From the NCBI RefSeq assembly GCF_004801315.1, contig NZ_SSNW01000060.1:1-36012 (forward strand): a stretch of DNA of 36,012 nt, written 5' to 3'. Both the position numbers and the translations under genes were made by a program. Source of the stretch: Deinococcus sp. Arct2-2. GTDB taxonomy: Bacteria; Deinococcota; Deinococci; Deinococcales; Deinococcaceae. The notes beneath the pieces were generated by a model. It was not told the DNA's origin. It did not search any database and saw only the letters and a program-made list of their open reading frames with translations. Shown in pieces: positions 22,884 to 32,251 of this stretch. How positions within the stretch are numbered: the first letter of the stretch is position 1; each line of letters starts with the position of its first letter.

Positions 22884-22997
22884 GTGGATCGTGGATCGTG
22901 GCGATGTGAAATGAATCTCTAGGGTTGTTGCCAAAGTTCAGCGCAAAAAATATTAATGCTCTCTCCCGCCGCGCTTTTCCCACGATCCATGATCCAC
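22884..22997. repeat. Family C inverted-repeat element
   Basis: A 114-base element bounded by GTGGATCGTGGATCGTGG (22884-22901) and its inverted copy at 22980-22997, 17 of 18 bases matching. Read on the minus strand, the interior resembles that of the copy at 24048 (GGGAAAAGCGCGGCGGGA against GGGAAAGGCGCGGTGGGA), so the two lie in opposite orientation. It separates the divergent mrp and threonine aldolase genes and ends five bases before the aldolase -10 box. Confidence 0.75.
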
Positions 22998-23001
22998 CCT
23001 C

Positions 23002-23007
23002 TACACT
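23002..23007 (+). promoter_or_regulatory. -10 box of the leaderless threonine aldolase transcript
   Basis: TACACT ends six bases before the ATG at 23014. Any -35 contact would fall inside the right arm of the family C repeat, so the insertion may have reshaped this promoter. Confidence 0.5.
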
Positions 23008-23013
23008 CCTTTC

Positions 23014-24045
<1,032 letters not shown>

Positions 24046-24047
24046 GA

Positions 24048-24181
24048 GAACGTGGAGGGTAGATCGTGGATCGTGGGAAAGGCGCGGTGGGAAAGAGATA
24101 TTGAGTCTTGGTGATGAGCTTGGCGAGAATCCCAGTGAAGCCATTCTTATCACCACGATCTACGATCCACCTCCCACGTTC
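24048..24181. repeat. Family C inverted-repeat element
   Basis: A 134-base element. The left end, 24048-24076 beginning GAACGTGGAGGG, and the inverted right end at 24153-24181 agree at 25 of 29 bases. It begins two bases after the threonine aldolase stop and ends 19 bases before the next promoter box. The interior is related to the 22884 copy in reverse orientation. An ORF extension of the protease gene across it is not coding. Confidence 0.75.
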
Positions 24182-24199
24182 CACCCCCGCTCTCCGCGC

Positions 24200-24205
24200 T
24201 AGGCT
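24200..24205 (+). promoter_or_regulatory. -10 box of a leaderless transcript
   Basis: TAGGCT ends seven bases before the ATG at 24213. No Shine-Dalgarno is present. Confidence 0.5.
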
Positions 24206-24212
24206 GGCTCCC

Positions 24213-25241
24213 ATGACGGCCCCGGACGCCCCTTCCACGCCACCCCAAGCACCGCCCGAGTCACCTGCTCCGCTGTGGCCCACCGATCAGACTCCGGTGA
24301 GGCCGCCCACCGATTCCGGCATTCGGGCGGTAGACGGCAACCGGGCCGCGCTGACCCTGCTGCTGACCCAAAATGTGGTGTCGGCGGTGCTGATGTCTCA
24401 AGGCGTGCCACTAGGCACAGCCTTACTGCTGTCGTTTGTTGCCAACCTCATTCTGGCCCTGACCATCTTTCGGCCCAGTATGCGGGCGTTGGTGCAAGAT
24501 TCGCGTTGGCGCACGCCGCCGTCTTGGGGCCTAGCCATTGCCGCCTTTGTGCTGGCCTTCCTTGCGTCGCGGGCTTTCGCCTTGTTTTTTGTGGTGCTGT
24601 TTCCTTCCGGAGCTGGGGCCATTCCGCAGTTCTTGACTCAGGGGCCGGATTTGTGGGCGCTGCTGCTGGCGGCGGGCCTGCTGATTCCCCTAGCCGAAGA
24701 AGTGGCCTTCCGGGGCCTGATGATGCGCGGGCACGAGCGGGCGGCAGGCTTTACGGTGGCGGCCATCACGGTCAGTGTGGCTTTTGCGGTGGCGCACGGT
24801 GTCCCGGCCAGCATAGCGGGGATTTTGCCGCTGGCCTACGCACTGGCCCGCCTCGCCCAACATACGGGCAGTCTCTGGAACGGCGTGATCGTCCACGTCC
24901 TCAACAACTCTATTGCCATAGGGCTGGGGGCATTTTTGGCTGGCCGCAACTTGCCCGATCCTACCGAAAGCGGCGATCTGCTCCGCAATTCCGCGCTCAC
25001 CGTTCCGCTAGCTTTGGGGGCGCTGCTGTTTGGCGGCGTGGTGATGGTGGTGCTGCACTTGTGGCTGGTGCCCAAACCCGATCCGGCGGTCAAGAGTAGG
25101 CCGGGGCCTTGGCTCAGTGCGGCGTATGTGGCGGTGCTGCTGTTTGGGGTGCTGGCCGCCCTGCTGACCCTGCCTGCTGTGGCTCAGGCTCTTGCCGACC
25201 TGCAAACCACTATCAGGGCGCTTCCGAGCAGCAGGCCATGA
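24213..25241 (+). CDS. CPBP-family intramembrane glutamic protease
   Basis: A 342-aa polytopic membrane protein with about eight hydrophobic segments after a Pro-rich cytoplasmic tail of about 45 residues. It has the ABI/CPBP (Rce1-like) motifs: E162-E163 with R167 in EEVAFRG, H195 in AHG, and H228 and N232 in HVLNN. These form the glutamate-water active site of Rce1-type proteases. In bacteria such proteins are linked to bacteriocin self-immunity and processing of membrane peptides; no peptide gene is near, so the substrate is unknown. The ATG at 24213 fits the leaderless promoter; a longer in-frame reading runs back through a repeat and is rejected. Confidence 0.9.
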   Translation: MTAPDAPSTPPQAPPESPAPLWPTDQTPVRPPTDSGIRAVDGNRAALTLLLTQNVVSAVLMSQGVPLGTALLLSFVANLILALTIFRPSMRALVQDSRWRTPPSWGLAIAAFVLAFLASRAFALFFVVLFPSGAGAIPQFLTQGPDLWALLLAAGLLIPLAEEVAFRGLMMRGHERAAGFTVAAITVSVAFAVAHGVPASIAGILPLAYALARLAQHTGSLWNGVIVHVLNNSIAIGLGAFLAGRNLPDPTESGDLLRNSALTVPLALGALLFGGVVMVVLHLWLVPKPDPAVKSRPGPWLSAAYVAVLLFGVLAALLTLPAVAQALADLQTTIRALPSSRP

Positions 25242-25307
25242 CCAGCCTGAGCAGGCACATTCCTAAGATGCACCCTCCCACTATCAACACTCCATCTGTT
25301 CATCCCC

Positions 25308-25313
25308 TACAGT
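25308..25313 (+). promoter_or_regulatory. -10 box of a leaderless transcript
   Basis: TACAGT ends seven bases before the ATG at 25321, in the 79-base gap behind the CPBP protease gene. Confidence 0.45.
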
Positions 25314-25320
25314 AAGCCCG

Positions 25321-26067
25321 ATGTCCCGCCCCTCCCGCCGCCCGCGTAAATTGAAACCCGCTCCGATTATTCCGCCGCCCGCCAGCGATCCTGCACCCCT
25401 GCCCATAGACCTGCTGACTGGGCCGCGTGGATTTGGCACACAACTCGCCAAATCCGAGCCGATCTGGTGGCGTTACTGGGCGGCGGTGATAATCCCAGCC
25501 GTGTTGTCGGGTGTGGCCTACGCGCTGCTGGTGCGGCCCGCCGCGAATCTGGCCGCCGAACTCACCAAAGCTGCCTCGCCGCCCCTGATCGTGCATGTCA
25601 CCAACGCCTTCGGTAGCGTCTTTTTAACCGTGCTGACCTTCGCCATCATGTGGGGTTTGGGGCGACTGGGCGCGGGCCGGGGCCAAAGTCTGCGTGGCAG
25701 CCGCGTGCCAGAGATCTTTAGTGCCTCGTTTGCCCTGCTGGTGCCGCTGTATCTGCTGGTCATCGTGCTAACCCTCAGTACACCCGCTGGTGCGTGGGTT
25801 CCTGCTGGCCCGGCGCTGGCGGCTGCGGGCCAGAATCCTCGTCTGATTCAGCTGGCGGCGCTGGCTTCTGCCGCCCAAACGTCTGGCGCACTGGCACTGG
25901 GAATCGTGACTGTTTTGGGAACGGTGGCCCAGTGTGTGTTGGCTTTCTTCGCTCTGCGGCAAACGGTAGGAAATACCGGGCGGGCTGCATTGGGGGCCTT
26001 GTTGCCGCTGCTGCCCGCTTTGTTGGTGGGCTTTATCGCCATCGCACCGCTGCTGCTGGCCCGCTGA
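25321..26067 (+). CDS. Multi-pass membrane protein, possibly Yip1-like
   Basis: A 248-aa protein with a basic, Pro-rich N-terminal tail of about 55 residues and five likely membrane helices: WAAVIIPAVLSGVAYALLV, FGSVFLTVLTFAIMWGLG, SASFALLVPLYLLVIVLTL, GALALGIVTVLGTVAQCVLA and LLPLLPALLVGFIAIAPLL. The five-helix layout and the central helix pair resemble Yip1-domain proteins, but no signature is decisive and the function is unknown. It follows the CPBP protease gene on the same strand but appears to have its own leaderless promoter. A bidirectional terminator lies 33 bases after its stop. Confidence 0.65.
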   Translation: MSRPSRRPRKLKPAPIIPPPASDPAPLPIDLLTGPRGFGTQLAKSEPIWWRYWAAVIIPAVLSGVAYALLVRPAANLAAELTKAASPPLIVHVTNAFGSVFLTVLTFAIMWGLGRLGAGRGQSLRGSRVPEIFSASFALLVPLYLLVIVLTLSTPAGAWVPAGPALAAAGQNPRLIQLAALASAAQTSGALALGIVTVLGTVAQCVLAFFALRQTVGNTGRAALGALLPLLPALLVGFIAIAPLLLAR

Positions 26068-26100
26068 ACGAATAAAAACAAAGAACAATGAACAAGAAAT

Positions 26101-26130
26101 ACAGGCTCCGGCGCATTGGCTGGAGCCTGT
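26101..26130. terminator. Bidirectional terminator between convergent genes
   Basis: ACAGGCTCC and GGAGCCTGT form a perfect nine-base stem with a 12-base loop. GTTT follows on the plus strand and ATTTCTTGTT on the minus strand. It serves the membrane protein gene (plus) and the DUF456 gene (minus). Confidence 0.75.
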
Positions 26131-26145
26131 GTTTATCCCTCAGTC

Positions 26146-26652
26146 TTACCCAACCACACTCTTAGCGGGTTCCCACAAGCGCCACAGTTCGTAAATGCCG
26201 ATCAAGAGGTGAAGCACCACTTTGGCTATCAGCCCAGTCAGCAGGCCTACCAGCGTGCCCCACGCCGCCCGAATGGCTTCCGGCACAGGCTTCCTCACAA
26301 TGAACAATTCAGCAATCAGCGCCCCGGCCAATGGCCCCACGATCAGGCCGAAGGGAATGATGGGCAGAATCCCCACCAATCCGCCGATGAGTGCGCCCCA
26401 CACGGCCTGTTTGCTACCTCCGTATTTTCGTGCCCCCCAAGCACTGGCGACATTGTCCACCATAGAAATCAGAATGGTAATAACGGCGAAGGTAAGTAGG
26501 AAGGGAAGGTCAGGCCAGACCTGAAAGCCGTCCAGCAGGGTGGCGGCCACCGTTCCGGCAAAAATGATGATGGTGGCGGGGACGGCAGGAATAAAAGTGC
26601 CGATCATGCCCAAGACCCACGCGACAAGGAAGATTAGAAAAGCAAGACTCAT
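26146..26652 (-). CDS. DUF456 family membrane protein
   Basis: A 168-aa inner-membrane protein with about four or five helices. The DUF456 pattern is clear: an N-terminal helix ending [16 protein letters not shown], the central [41 protein letters not shown], then an acidic segment [14 protein letters not shown] and a last helix region. The Gly-rich GARKYGGSK block resembles a membrane glycine-zipper domain. The function of the family is unknown. It lies 76 bases downstream of the NrtR-type gene on the same strand and may be transcribed with it. Confidence 0.85.
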   Translation of the reverse strand: MSLAFLIFLVAWVLGMIGTFIPAVPATIIIFAGTVAATLLDGFQVWPDLPFLLTFAVITILISMVDNVASAWGARKYGGSKQAVWGALIGGLVGILPIIPFGLIVGPLAGALIAELFIVRKPVPEAIRAAWGTLVGLLTGLIAKVVLHLLIGIYELWRLWEPAKSVVG

Positions 26653-26728
26653 ACGCTGTGCGGGTACGCGGAAACTGGGGCGAGGGTTCCGGCGGGGCTG
26701 GGGTAGAGCGCCGGATTACAGCACCGGA

Positions 26729-27409
26729 TTAGAGGGCCGCCACCCGCGCATTCTTGGCCCGTTTGTACAACTGGGCAGGCCGCCCTACGCCGCTGCGCCG
26801 TTCTCCACTGGGGGTCAGGATGCCCAAAGTCAGCAGCCGTTTGCGGAAATTGCGCTTGTCCAGCTTGCGGTCTAAAATCGCCTCGTACACGCCCTGCAAT
26901 TCGGGCAGCGTAAAGGTGTCGGGCAAAAATTCTAGGGCAAGGTTGGCATATTCGAGGCGCAGTTGCAGCCGTTTGATGGCCCTATCCAAAATCAGGTGGT
27001 GATCGAAAGCCAGCGGCGGCGGCTGATGGGCGCTGAGCCACGCCGCGCCCAATGTATGCCCGCCCGCCGTAACACGCACCGTGCCGTGCGGCAACACCGC
27101 CAAGTGGGCCACGCTCACGATCCGGCCACGCGGGTCACGGTCTACCTCGCCAAAGGTATAAAACTGCTCTAGGTGGCGGGGTTCCAGTTGCACGGTGGTT
27201 TCGGTACGCAGTTCGCGCAGGGCCGCCTCGTGCAGTTCCTCGCCCCCATGAACAAAGCCGCCCGGCAAGGCCCAGTCGCGGGCGTGTGGCAATGCGCCGC
27301 GTTGCACCAGCAGCACCCGCAGTTCTCCGGCATGCATGGCAAACGCAGCCACATCCACGGCCAAGCCGACTTGCATGGCCTGCGGAGGAAGTTCGAGCGT
27401 GCCTGTCAT
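26729..27409 (-). CDS. NrtR-type Nudix-related transcriptional regulator
   Basis: A 226-aa two-domain protein. Residues about 12-150 form a Nudix fold whose box (51-73) is degenerate: it reads RELRTETTV where the consensus is REUxEExGU, so metal ligand E69 is Thr and G72 is Thr, and hydrolase activity is doubtful. The C-terminal winged helix, FTLPELQGVYEAILDRKLDK then NFRKRLLTLGIL and GRPAQLYK, is typical of NrtR, the ADP-ribose-responsive repressors of NAD metabolism genes. No NAD gene is adjacent, so the target is unknown here. The ATG at 27409 is preferred to a TTG 17 codons upstream. A perfect inverted repeat lies ten bases before it and is a candidate autoregulatory operator. Confidence 0.82.
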   Translation of the reverse strand: MTGTLELPPQAMQVGLAVDVAAFAMHAGELRVLLVQRGALPHARDWALPGGFVHGGEELHEAALRELRTETTVQLEPRHLEQFYTFGEVDRDPRGRIVSVAHLAVLPHGTVRVTAGGHTLGAAWLSAHQPPPLAFDHHLILDRAIKRLQLRLEYANLALEFLPDTFTLPELQGVYEAILDRKLDKRNFRKRLLTLGILTPSGERRSGVGRPAQLYKRAKNARVAAL

Positions 27410-27419
27410 ACAGAATTGC

Positions 27420-27438
27420 GATGCGTTGGGGACGCATC
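27420..27438 (-). promoter_or_regulatory. Inverted repeat, candidate NrtR operator
   Basis: GATGCGT and ACGCATC form a perfect seven-base inverted repeat around five bases, ten bases upstream of the regulator ATG. Position and symmetry suit an autoregulatory site; no second copy was seen. Confidence 0.4.
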
Positions 27439-27780
27439 CGAATGGAATGAGTGGCAACAAAGACGGGCTGGCGGCGATGTACGACTCTCCGGTACTGTTC
27501 CGGGGAGTCGGGAATCAGAGCAAGTCCGTATCATCTCCGGATGGTAGGGTTTGTGTCCGGGGTACGTCAAGGGCAAATCTGACGATAAGTGTAGAGGACA
27601 GTGGGGGGGTTTGGGCAACCACACGGAATGGATCGGCTCTTTTGGGTGTCAGACGGAATTAAAAAAGAGTCTTGAGCATCTTGGTGTTGCCCTCTCCACC
27701 TGTGGGACTGGGATAGCTTGCAGAGAGGGGCGTGCGAGCGGCGGCCCTGCCCTCTGTCAAAGAATCAATTCAAGCTCGTC
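27439..27780. other. Intergenic region with a strong hairpin
   Basis: The 342 bases between the debranching enzyme stop and the NrtR operator hold no convincing gene. An 11-base stem occurs at 27482-27510 (CGACTCTCCGG with CCGGGGAGTCG, loop of seven). The pairing is better in plus-strand RNA (one U:G), although no plus-strand gene is present. The A-run at 27660-27666 gives a T-run on the minus strand but without a clear stem. Confidence 0.4.
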
Positions 27781-30132
27781 TCAGTTCTGGTTCAGCGCGG
27801 CAGCCTCAGCGCGGGCCACCAGCACGTGCGCTCTGAGTACCTCGGCCACGCTCCACGCCTGAAAGGGGCAGCCACCGGGGGTCAGGCTGTCTCCGGCAAA
27901 CACTTCAGAGACGTGACCCAGGCCCGCTTCCCAAATGTGCCCGGTCAGGCCCGCCAGTGCAGCGCGGGCGCGGCGCACTTCTCCCCGCGACAGCAGCACT
28001 TCTACAAACGCGCCCAGCGGCCAAGGCCACACCGTGCCCTGATGGTAGGCCGCGTCGCGCACCAGTTGCGGGCCGCCGTAGTTGCCCAAGTAATTTGGGT
28101 CAAGCGGCGAGAGGGTGTGCAGGCCCACCGCCGTCAGCAGGTGCGTTTCTATGTCCCGAATTACGGCGTCGATTTGGTCGGCGGTGGCGGGCGTATCGGG
28201 CAACGAAAGCGCAATGGCGGCGTTGGGGCGCACGCTCCAGTCGGGCTGCCAGTGGCCGTTGGTGTCCGGGGCCAAGAAGTCGGCTAGGGCCGCGCTGGGC
28301 GCACTAGGAACGCCGGGTGTGGTGGGAATGGTGGGCGGCTGGGACAAAGGCAGGGACACAGGCAAGAAGTCGGCGCTGTTGCCTAGGCCGCCCAGTTCGA
28401 TGTTGCTCAGTCCCACATTCCCCAGTCCTATGCTGCTCAGGCCGATGCTGCCCATGCCGAACATCCCCGTAATTCCGTCCATGCCCAGCGGTGGGGGTGC
28501 GGGCGGGCCGACAAGGGTCGGATTCGGGGCGATCAGTTCTGGGAAGGTGCTGTCTGAGGAAGGCCTGTCCGGAGGAGCGTCGGCCTTCTGCTCTGTTCCC
28601 CACAGCGCCGCGAATCCCTGATGGGCGCGGCTCAGCATCTCTGCAAACATGGGGGCTTCACCTAGCGGGTCCGACAATCGGGCTTCGGCTCCCAGCGCGG
28701 CCAGCCAGAGCGCCTGAATTTCCACGGGTTTGCCGTGCCGGGGCGTCACCACCCAGTCCTTAATTTTCACGTCCATCCATGTCAGTTGTACGCCCGGTTC
28801 TCCGGCCCGCAGCAGGCCGTCGGTGGGGTCGGCGGCAATGCCGTGATCGGTGCCTTGCACATGCCAGCGCAACAGTTCGCGCAATTGTGGCAGGGCCGCC
28901 CGCGCAAAGGGGCCGTCGCCGGTGGTACGGGCGTACCGTTCCAGCGCCACCGCCAACCACAGCGCCCCGTCTACAGTGTTGTATCCCGCGCCCGTGCCGT
29001 CATCATGAAAATTATTGGGCGTCAGCCCTCGCCGCAGCGATCCCAAAAAGGTACTCAAGATGTCGCGGGCGTCTTCATATCTGCCCGTGACCAACGTCAG
29101 GCCCGGTAAGGCAATCATGGCGTCGCGGCCCCAGTCGGCAAACCACGGATAGCCCGCAATGACGCTGAGGCTGCGGGAACTGTTGCCCACGTTCACGCGC
29201 TGCACGAGGTAGGCGTCGGCGGCTACGGCCAAAGTCGCCACTACTTCGTCGCGCACGCCCGATGCTTGCCACGCTTGCTCGGCCAGTTGGCGGCGGCGCA
29301 CGGCTTCCTCTGTGTAGGCGGCCCAAGGGTCTGAGATGGGCTTGGGTTCGGCTGCCCCCTGAACCACGCCCTGCACCACCACCGCCACTTGCCCGCCCCC
29401 CGCCGGAAACTGCACCTGCCACAGCGCCGCGCCCTGTGCGTAATCCACGTCCGGCTCTCCGCGTGCGGCGTCGTGGCGGTAATACACCCGCTGAGAAAAG
29501 GGGGCCGGGGTCAGCGCATCGGTGGTCACGCCCCCGCCCTGCGGCACATGCAGCGTGACCCGCGTTTCCCGCTCGCCCTGCACGCGCACCTGCCTTCCTC
29601 CCGGCTGCACGGCAAAGTCCAACTTGGGCGCGGCGCGGTGAACATGATGCATATCGCGGTCTACAAAAAATCCGCCCAGCGTCAGCGTCACGGGCACGCG
29701 GCTTTGCACGTCGTACAAGTACACCACCGCGCCGGAGTGCCGGGGCGCACACATCCGGCGGCGCACCCGCACCCCGCGCACCAACTGTTCTCGTTCGGGC
29801 AGCAAATCCCAAATCGTTGCGCCCGTCAGGGTTTCCAGCCCGCGCCCCTCGAACACACCCGGCGCAATTTCCAGCGCGTGCAGCGCACTGTCTTCCGCGC
29901 CTACCCGCAGCACCTCCAGCGGCGACACCAAGTGCGAATACCGGCGCACAGGAGGCTGCTGACTGACCGCCAAACCCGAGTAGCAGCGCGTGGGCACACC
30001 CGCCAAGCTGGACAGCGCGAATCCGCCGAGGCCATCGGTCAGCAGCACTTCTAAATCCGGGTTACGGGCGGCCAGTGGCCCAAACGTGTAGGCCGAGGCA
30101 GGATGGAGAGGGTTTGCGGGCGAACCGGTCAT
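27781..30132 (-). CDS. Amylo-alpha-1,6-glucosidase (glycogen-debranching enzyme) with a linker insertion
   Basis: A 783-aa enzyme that removes alpha-1,6 branch glucose from glycogen or limit dextrin. The N-terminal beta-sandwich domain starts with LLTDGLGGFALSSLAG and PTRCYSGLAV. The (alpha/alpha)6 catalytic barrel carries AGYPWFADWGRDAMIALPGL, NTVDGALWL, and the late motifs YHQGTVWPWPLGAF and SEVFAGD, all typical of the bacterial GDE C-terminal family (GH133-type). Between about 515 and 625 is a Pro/Ser-rich insertion containing pentads such as GMGSI, GLSSI, GLGNV and GLSNI (550-583), unlike the rest of the protein. The ATG at 30132 is chosen over a TTG 26 codons earlier. No other glycogen gene is adjacent. 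Confidence 0.88.
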   Translation of the reverse strand: MTGSPANPLHPASAYTFGPLAARNPDLEVLLTDGLGGFALSSLAGVPTRCYSGLAVSQQPPVRRYSHLVSPLEVLRVGAEDSALHALEIAPGVFEGRGLETLTGATIWDLLPEREQLVRGVRVRRRMCAPRHSGAVVYLYDVQSRVPVTLTLGGFFVDRDMHHVHRAAPKLDFAVQPGGRQVRVQGERETRVTLHVPQGGGVTTDALTPAPFSQRVYYRHDAARGEPDVDYAQGAALWQVQFPAGGGQVAVVVQGVVQGAAEPKPISDPWAAYTEEAVRRRQLAEQAWQASGVRDEVVATLAVAADAYLVQRVNVGNSSRSLSVIAGYPWFADWGRDAMIALPGLTLVTGRYEDARDILSTFLGSLRRGLTPNNFHDDGTGAGYNTVDGALWLAVALERYARTTGDGPFARAALPQLRELLRWHVQGTDHGIAADPTDGLLRAGEPGVQLTWMDVKIKDWVVTPRHGKPVEIQALWLAALGAEARLSDPLGEAPMFAEMLSRAHQGFAALWGTEQKADAPPDRPSSDSTFPELIAPNPTLVGPPAPPPLGMDGITGMFGMGSIGLSSIGLGNVGLSNIELGGLGNSADFLPVSLPLSQPPTIPTTPGVPSAPSAALADFLAPDTNGHWQPDWSVRPNAAIALSLPDTPATADQIDAVIRDIETHLLTAVGLHTLSPLDPNYLGNYGGPQLVRDAAYHQGTVWPWPLGAFVEVLLSRGEVRRARAALAGLTGHIWEAGLGHVSEVFAGDSLTPGGCPFQAWSVAEVLRAHVLVARAEAAALNQN

Positions 30133-30262
30133 GGGTACAGCATGGCAGAGCGCCGAGAGGAGAGGGAAGGATAGGGCAGCACCCGGAGACAGCGCGACGC
30201 TCAATTCCAATAGTGCTTAATTTCTGATGAGTGGCCGATATGCCGGAAAAAGGCGGGGCGCG

Positions 30263-30271
30263 TGGTAAACT
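30263..30271 (+). promoter_or_regulatory. infC: Extended -10 box upstream of infC
   Basis: TGGTAAACT combines a TGn extension with TAAACT. The -35 region is poor, as is usual for extended -10 promoters. It would give a leader of about 90 bases before infC. Confidence 0.4.
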
Positions 30272-30368
30272 CAGGAGTCTGCCCACCCGGAAGTCTGGTT
30301 TAAGCCAGCAAGAGCTAGGTGGGCCACAGCCGCCCAGAGCGCCAGCGTGCGCCGGGCGTGCGGAGGTG

Positions 30369-31013
<645 letters not shown>

Positions 31014-31029
31014 GCTTCAGGTTCACTCC

Positions 31030-31060
31030 AACGGCCTGCCCTCGTGGTGGGCCGTTTTTT
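31030..31060 (+). terminator. infC: Intrinsic terminator of infC
   Basis: AACGGCC and GGCCGTT form the stem, with six T from 31055. It starts 17 bases after the stop codon. Confidence 0.85.
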
Positions 31061-31067
31061 GCGTTGG

Positions 31068-31182
31068 GGCAGGGCAATCGCTGGCACTCACTTCACCCCC
31101 TCCCAACCTCCCCCCTCTCTTCGGGCTGTCCCAGTCAAGGGTGAGGAGCCAACCAAACTCTCTGCGCCTCGTTAGACCCTTA
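31068..31182. repeat. Family A-related repeat, degenerate copy
   Basis: GGCAATCGCTGGCACTCACT and the following TTCACCCCCTCCC run closely match the left interior of the copy at 12985. The right end keeps GTTAGACCCTTAACC. The left GTCTAAG terminus is missing. It lies between the infC terminator and the next promoter. Confidence 0.55.
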
Positions 31183-31195
31183 ACCTATCCCCGCT

Positions 31196-31224
31196 TTGAC
31201 TTTTGATGCTTTATTTTGTAAAGT
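31196..31224 (+). promoter_or_regulatory. Promoter of the glutaredoxin-like gene
   Basis: TTGACT and TAAAGT are separated by exactly 17 AT-rich bases, a strong sigma-A-type promoter. Transcription would start near 31231 and give a leader of about 60 bases. Confidence 0.65.
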
Positions 31225-31290
31225 ATGAATAGCTCTATCAGGCGTCAGAAATGCTCTGGCTCCACCCACTCAACTTAGGAGGTTTCCCCC

Positions 31291-31536
31291 ATGATCAAAA
31301 TGTATACGACCACTTGGTGCCCCGATTGCCACGCTACCAAAGCCGCCCTCAAAAAGAAGGGACTGGAGTTTGAAGAGATCAATATCGAGCAAGACGCTAG
31401 CGCGGCAGAGTACGTGATGAGCGTGAACGGCGGCAAGCGCAGTGTGCCCACGCTGGTCAGCGGCGACGTGGCCGCCAGCCTCAGCGGATTTCGCCCGCAA
31501 AAGCTGGCTGCCTTCTTGGCCGAAGCCGGATTGTAA
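31291..31536 (+). CDS. Glutaredoxin/mycoredoxin-like protein
   Basis: An 81-aa single-domain thioredoxin-fold protein. The redox motif is C10-P-D-C13 in TTWCPDC, the cis-proline is in RSVPTLV, and SGFRPQKLAAFL forms the last helix. Size and CPDC motif fit the NrdH/mycoredoxin type used by bacteria that rely on low-molecular-weight thiols other than glutathione, such as bacillithiol in Deinococcus; the exact partner is not visible. The ATG has a strong GGAGG seven bases upstream. It is monocistronic, with its own promoter and terminator. Confidence 0.88.
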   Translation: MIKMYTTTWCPDCHATKAALKKKGLEFEEINIEQDASAAEYVMSVNGGKRSVPTLVSGDVAASLSGFRPQKLAAFLAEAGL

Positions 31537-31567
31537 AAGCTCAAAACTTAGAGTGAGAGTTGTTGGG

Positions 31568-31602
31568 GCACGGTTCCTACTTGGGGCCGTGCTTCTTTCT
31601 TT
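31568..31602 (+). terminator. Intrinsic terminator of the glutaredoxin-like gene
   Basis: GCACGGTTCC pairs with GGGGCCGTGC (two G:U), followed by TTCTTTCTTT. A closely similar hairpin recurs at 32143. Confidence 0.75.
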
Positions 31603-31685
31603 GGCTAGACCAAGCTAGCCCACTGGGGCATACTTTCCCTTCTTTGCGGGCAGACAGCAAAAATAAATGACATGCTAGTTCAGAT

Positions 31686-32084
31686 ATGCAAGAATTTCTG
31701 ACGGTATTGCTAAGATTCAAAGATTTTTCTGGACGCTCACGGCGGCGCGAGTATTGGATGTTTGTTCTCTTCAACTGGATTCGTACCCTTGTGATTGGAT
31801 TCATTGATAGACGGCTTGGTCTGGATTTCGGCGTCGAAAACCTTCAGATCGGTATTTTGGGCGTAATTCAAAGTCTGATCCTGTTCATTCCCGGCCTAGC
31901 TGTCGGCATTCGTCGGATGCATGATATTGGCCGTTCTGGATGGTGGAGTCTTCTCGTCCTCATCCCTCTGATTGGCGGTATTTGGCTCATTGTTTTGGAT
32001 GCGACTGACAGTGAACCCGGTAGCAATAAACGGGGGCCGAATCCCAAAGGAACCGCGCCAGTGCAGAGTGGCGCTTGGGGCTAA
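31686..32084 (+). CDS. DUF805 family membrane protein, first tandem copy
   Basis: A 132-aa inner-membrane protein with three or four helices. It begins with the family signature FKDFSGRSRRREYW, has VGIRRMHDIGRSGWW in the middle and a polar, Pro/Asn-rich tail with DSEPGSNKRGPNP. DUF805 proteins are common in bacteria without an assigned role; YhaH-type homologues are small membrane proteins. The neighbouring gene at 32252 is a gap-free paralogue, about 60% identical. The ATG lacks a Shine-Dalgarno and has CATGCT nine bases upstream, as does the second copy. A terminator follows the gene. Confidence 0.9.
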   Translation: MQEFLTVLLRFKDFSGRSRRREYWMFVLFNWIRTLVIGFIDRRLGLDFGVENLQIGILGVIQSLILFIPGLAVGIRRMHDIGRSGWWSLLVLIPLIGGIWLIVLDATDSEPGSNKRGPNPKGTAPVQSGAWG

Positions 32085-32142
32085 GCGGCAAGCACATAGG
32101 GCGGCCCACTAAAATCTCAGTTTCAGCGCAGCTTTCGCAAAG

Positions 32143-32172
32143 GCACGGTTCCTGTTCAGGGCTGTGCTTTTT
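32143..32172 (+). terminator. Intrinsic terminator of the first DUF805 gene
   Basis: GCACGG pairs with CTGTGC (one G:U), with inner C:G pairs, followed by T5. The arm GGCACGGTTCCT is identical to that of the terminator at 31568, so the duplication includes this element. Confidence 0.7.
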
Positions 32173-32251
32173 GCGTTGGCTCAATCAGTTGGCCGCAAGC
32201 TGCCTCATATCTCTAACATGAGCTGAAAATAAGTGTCATGCTCATTTGGAC

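Noticed and set aside
24048..24212. Upstream extension of the CPBP protease ORF to 24108
   Set aside because: The extension runs through the interior and right arm of a family C repeat and lacks a ribosome site.
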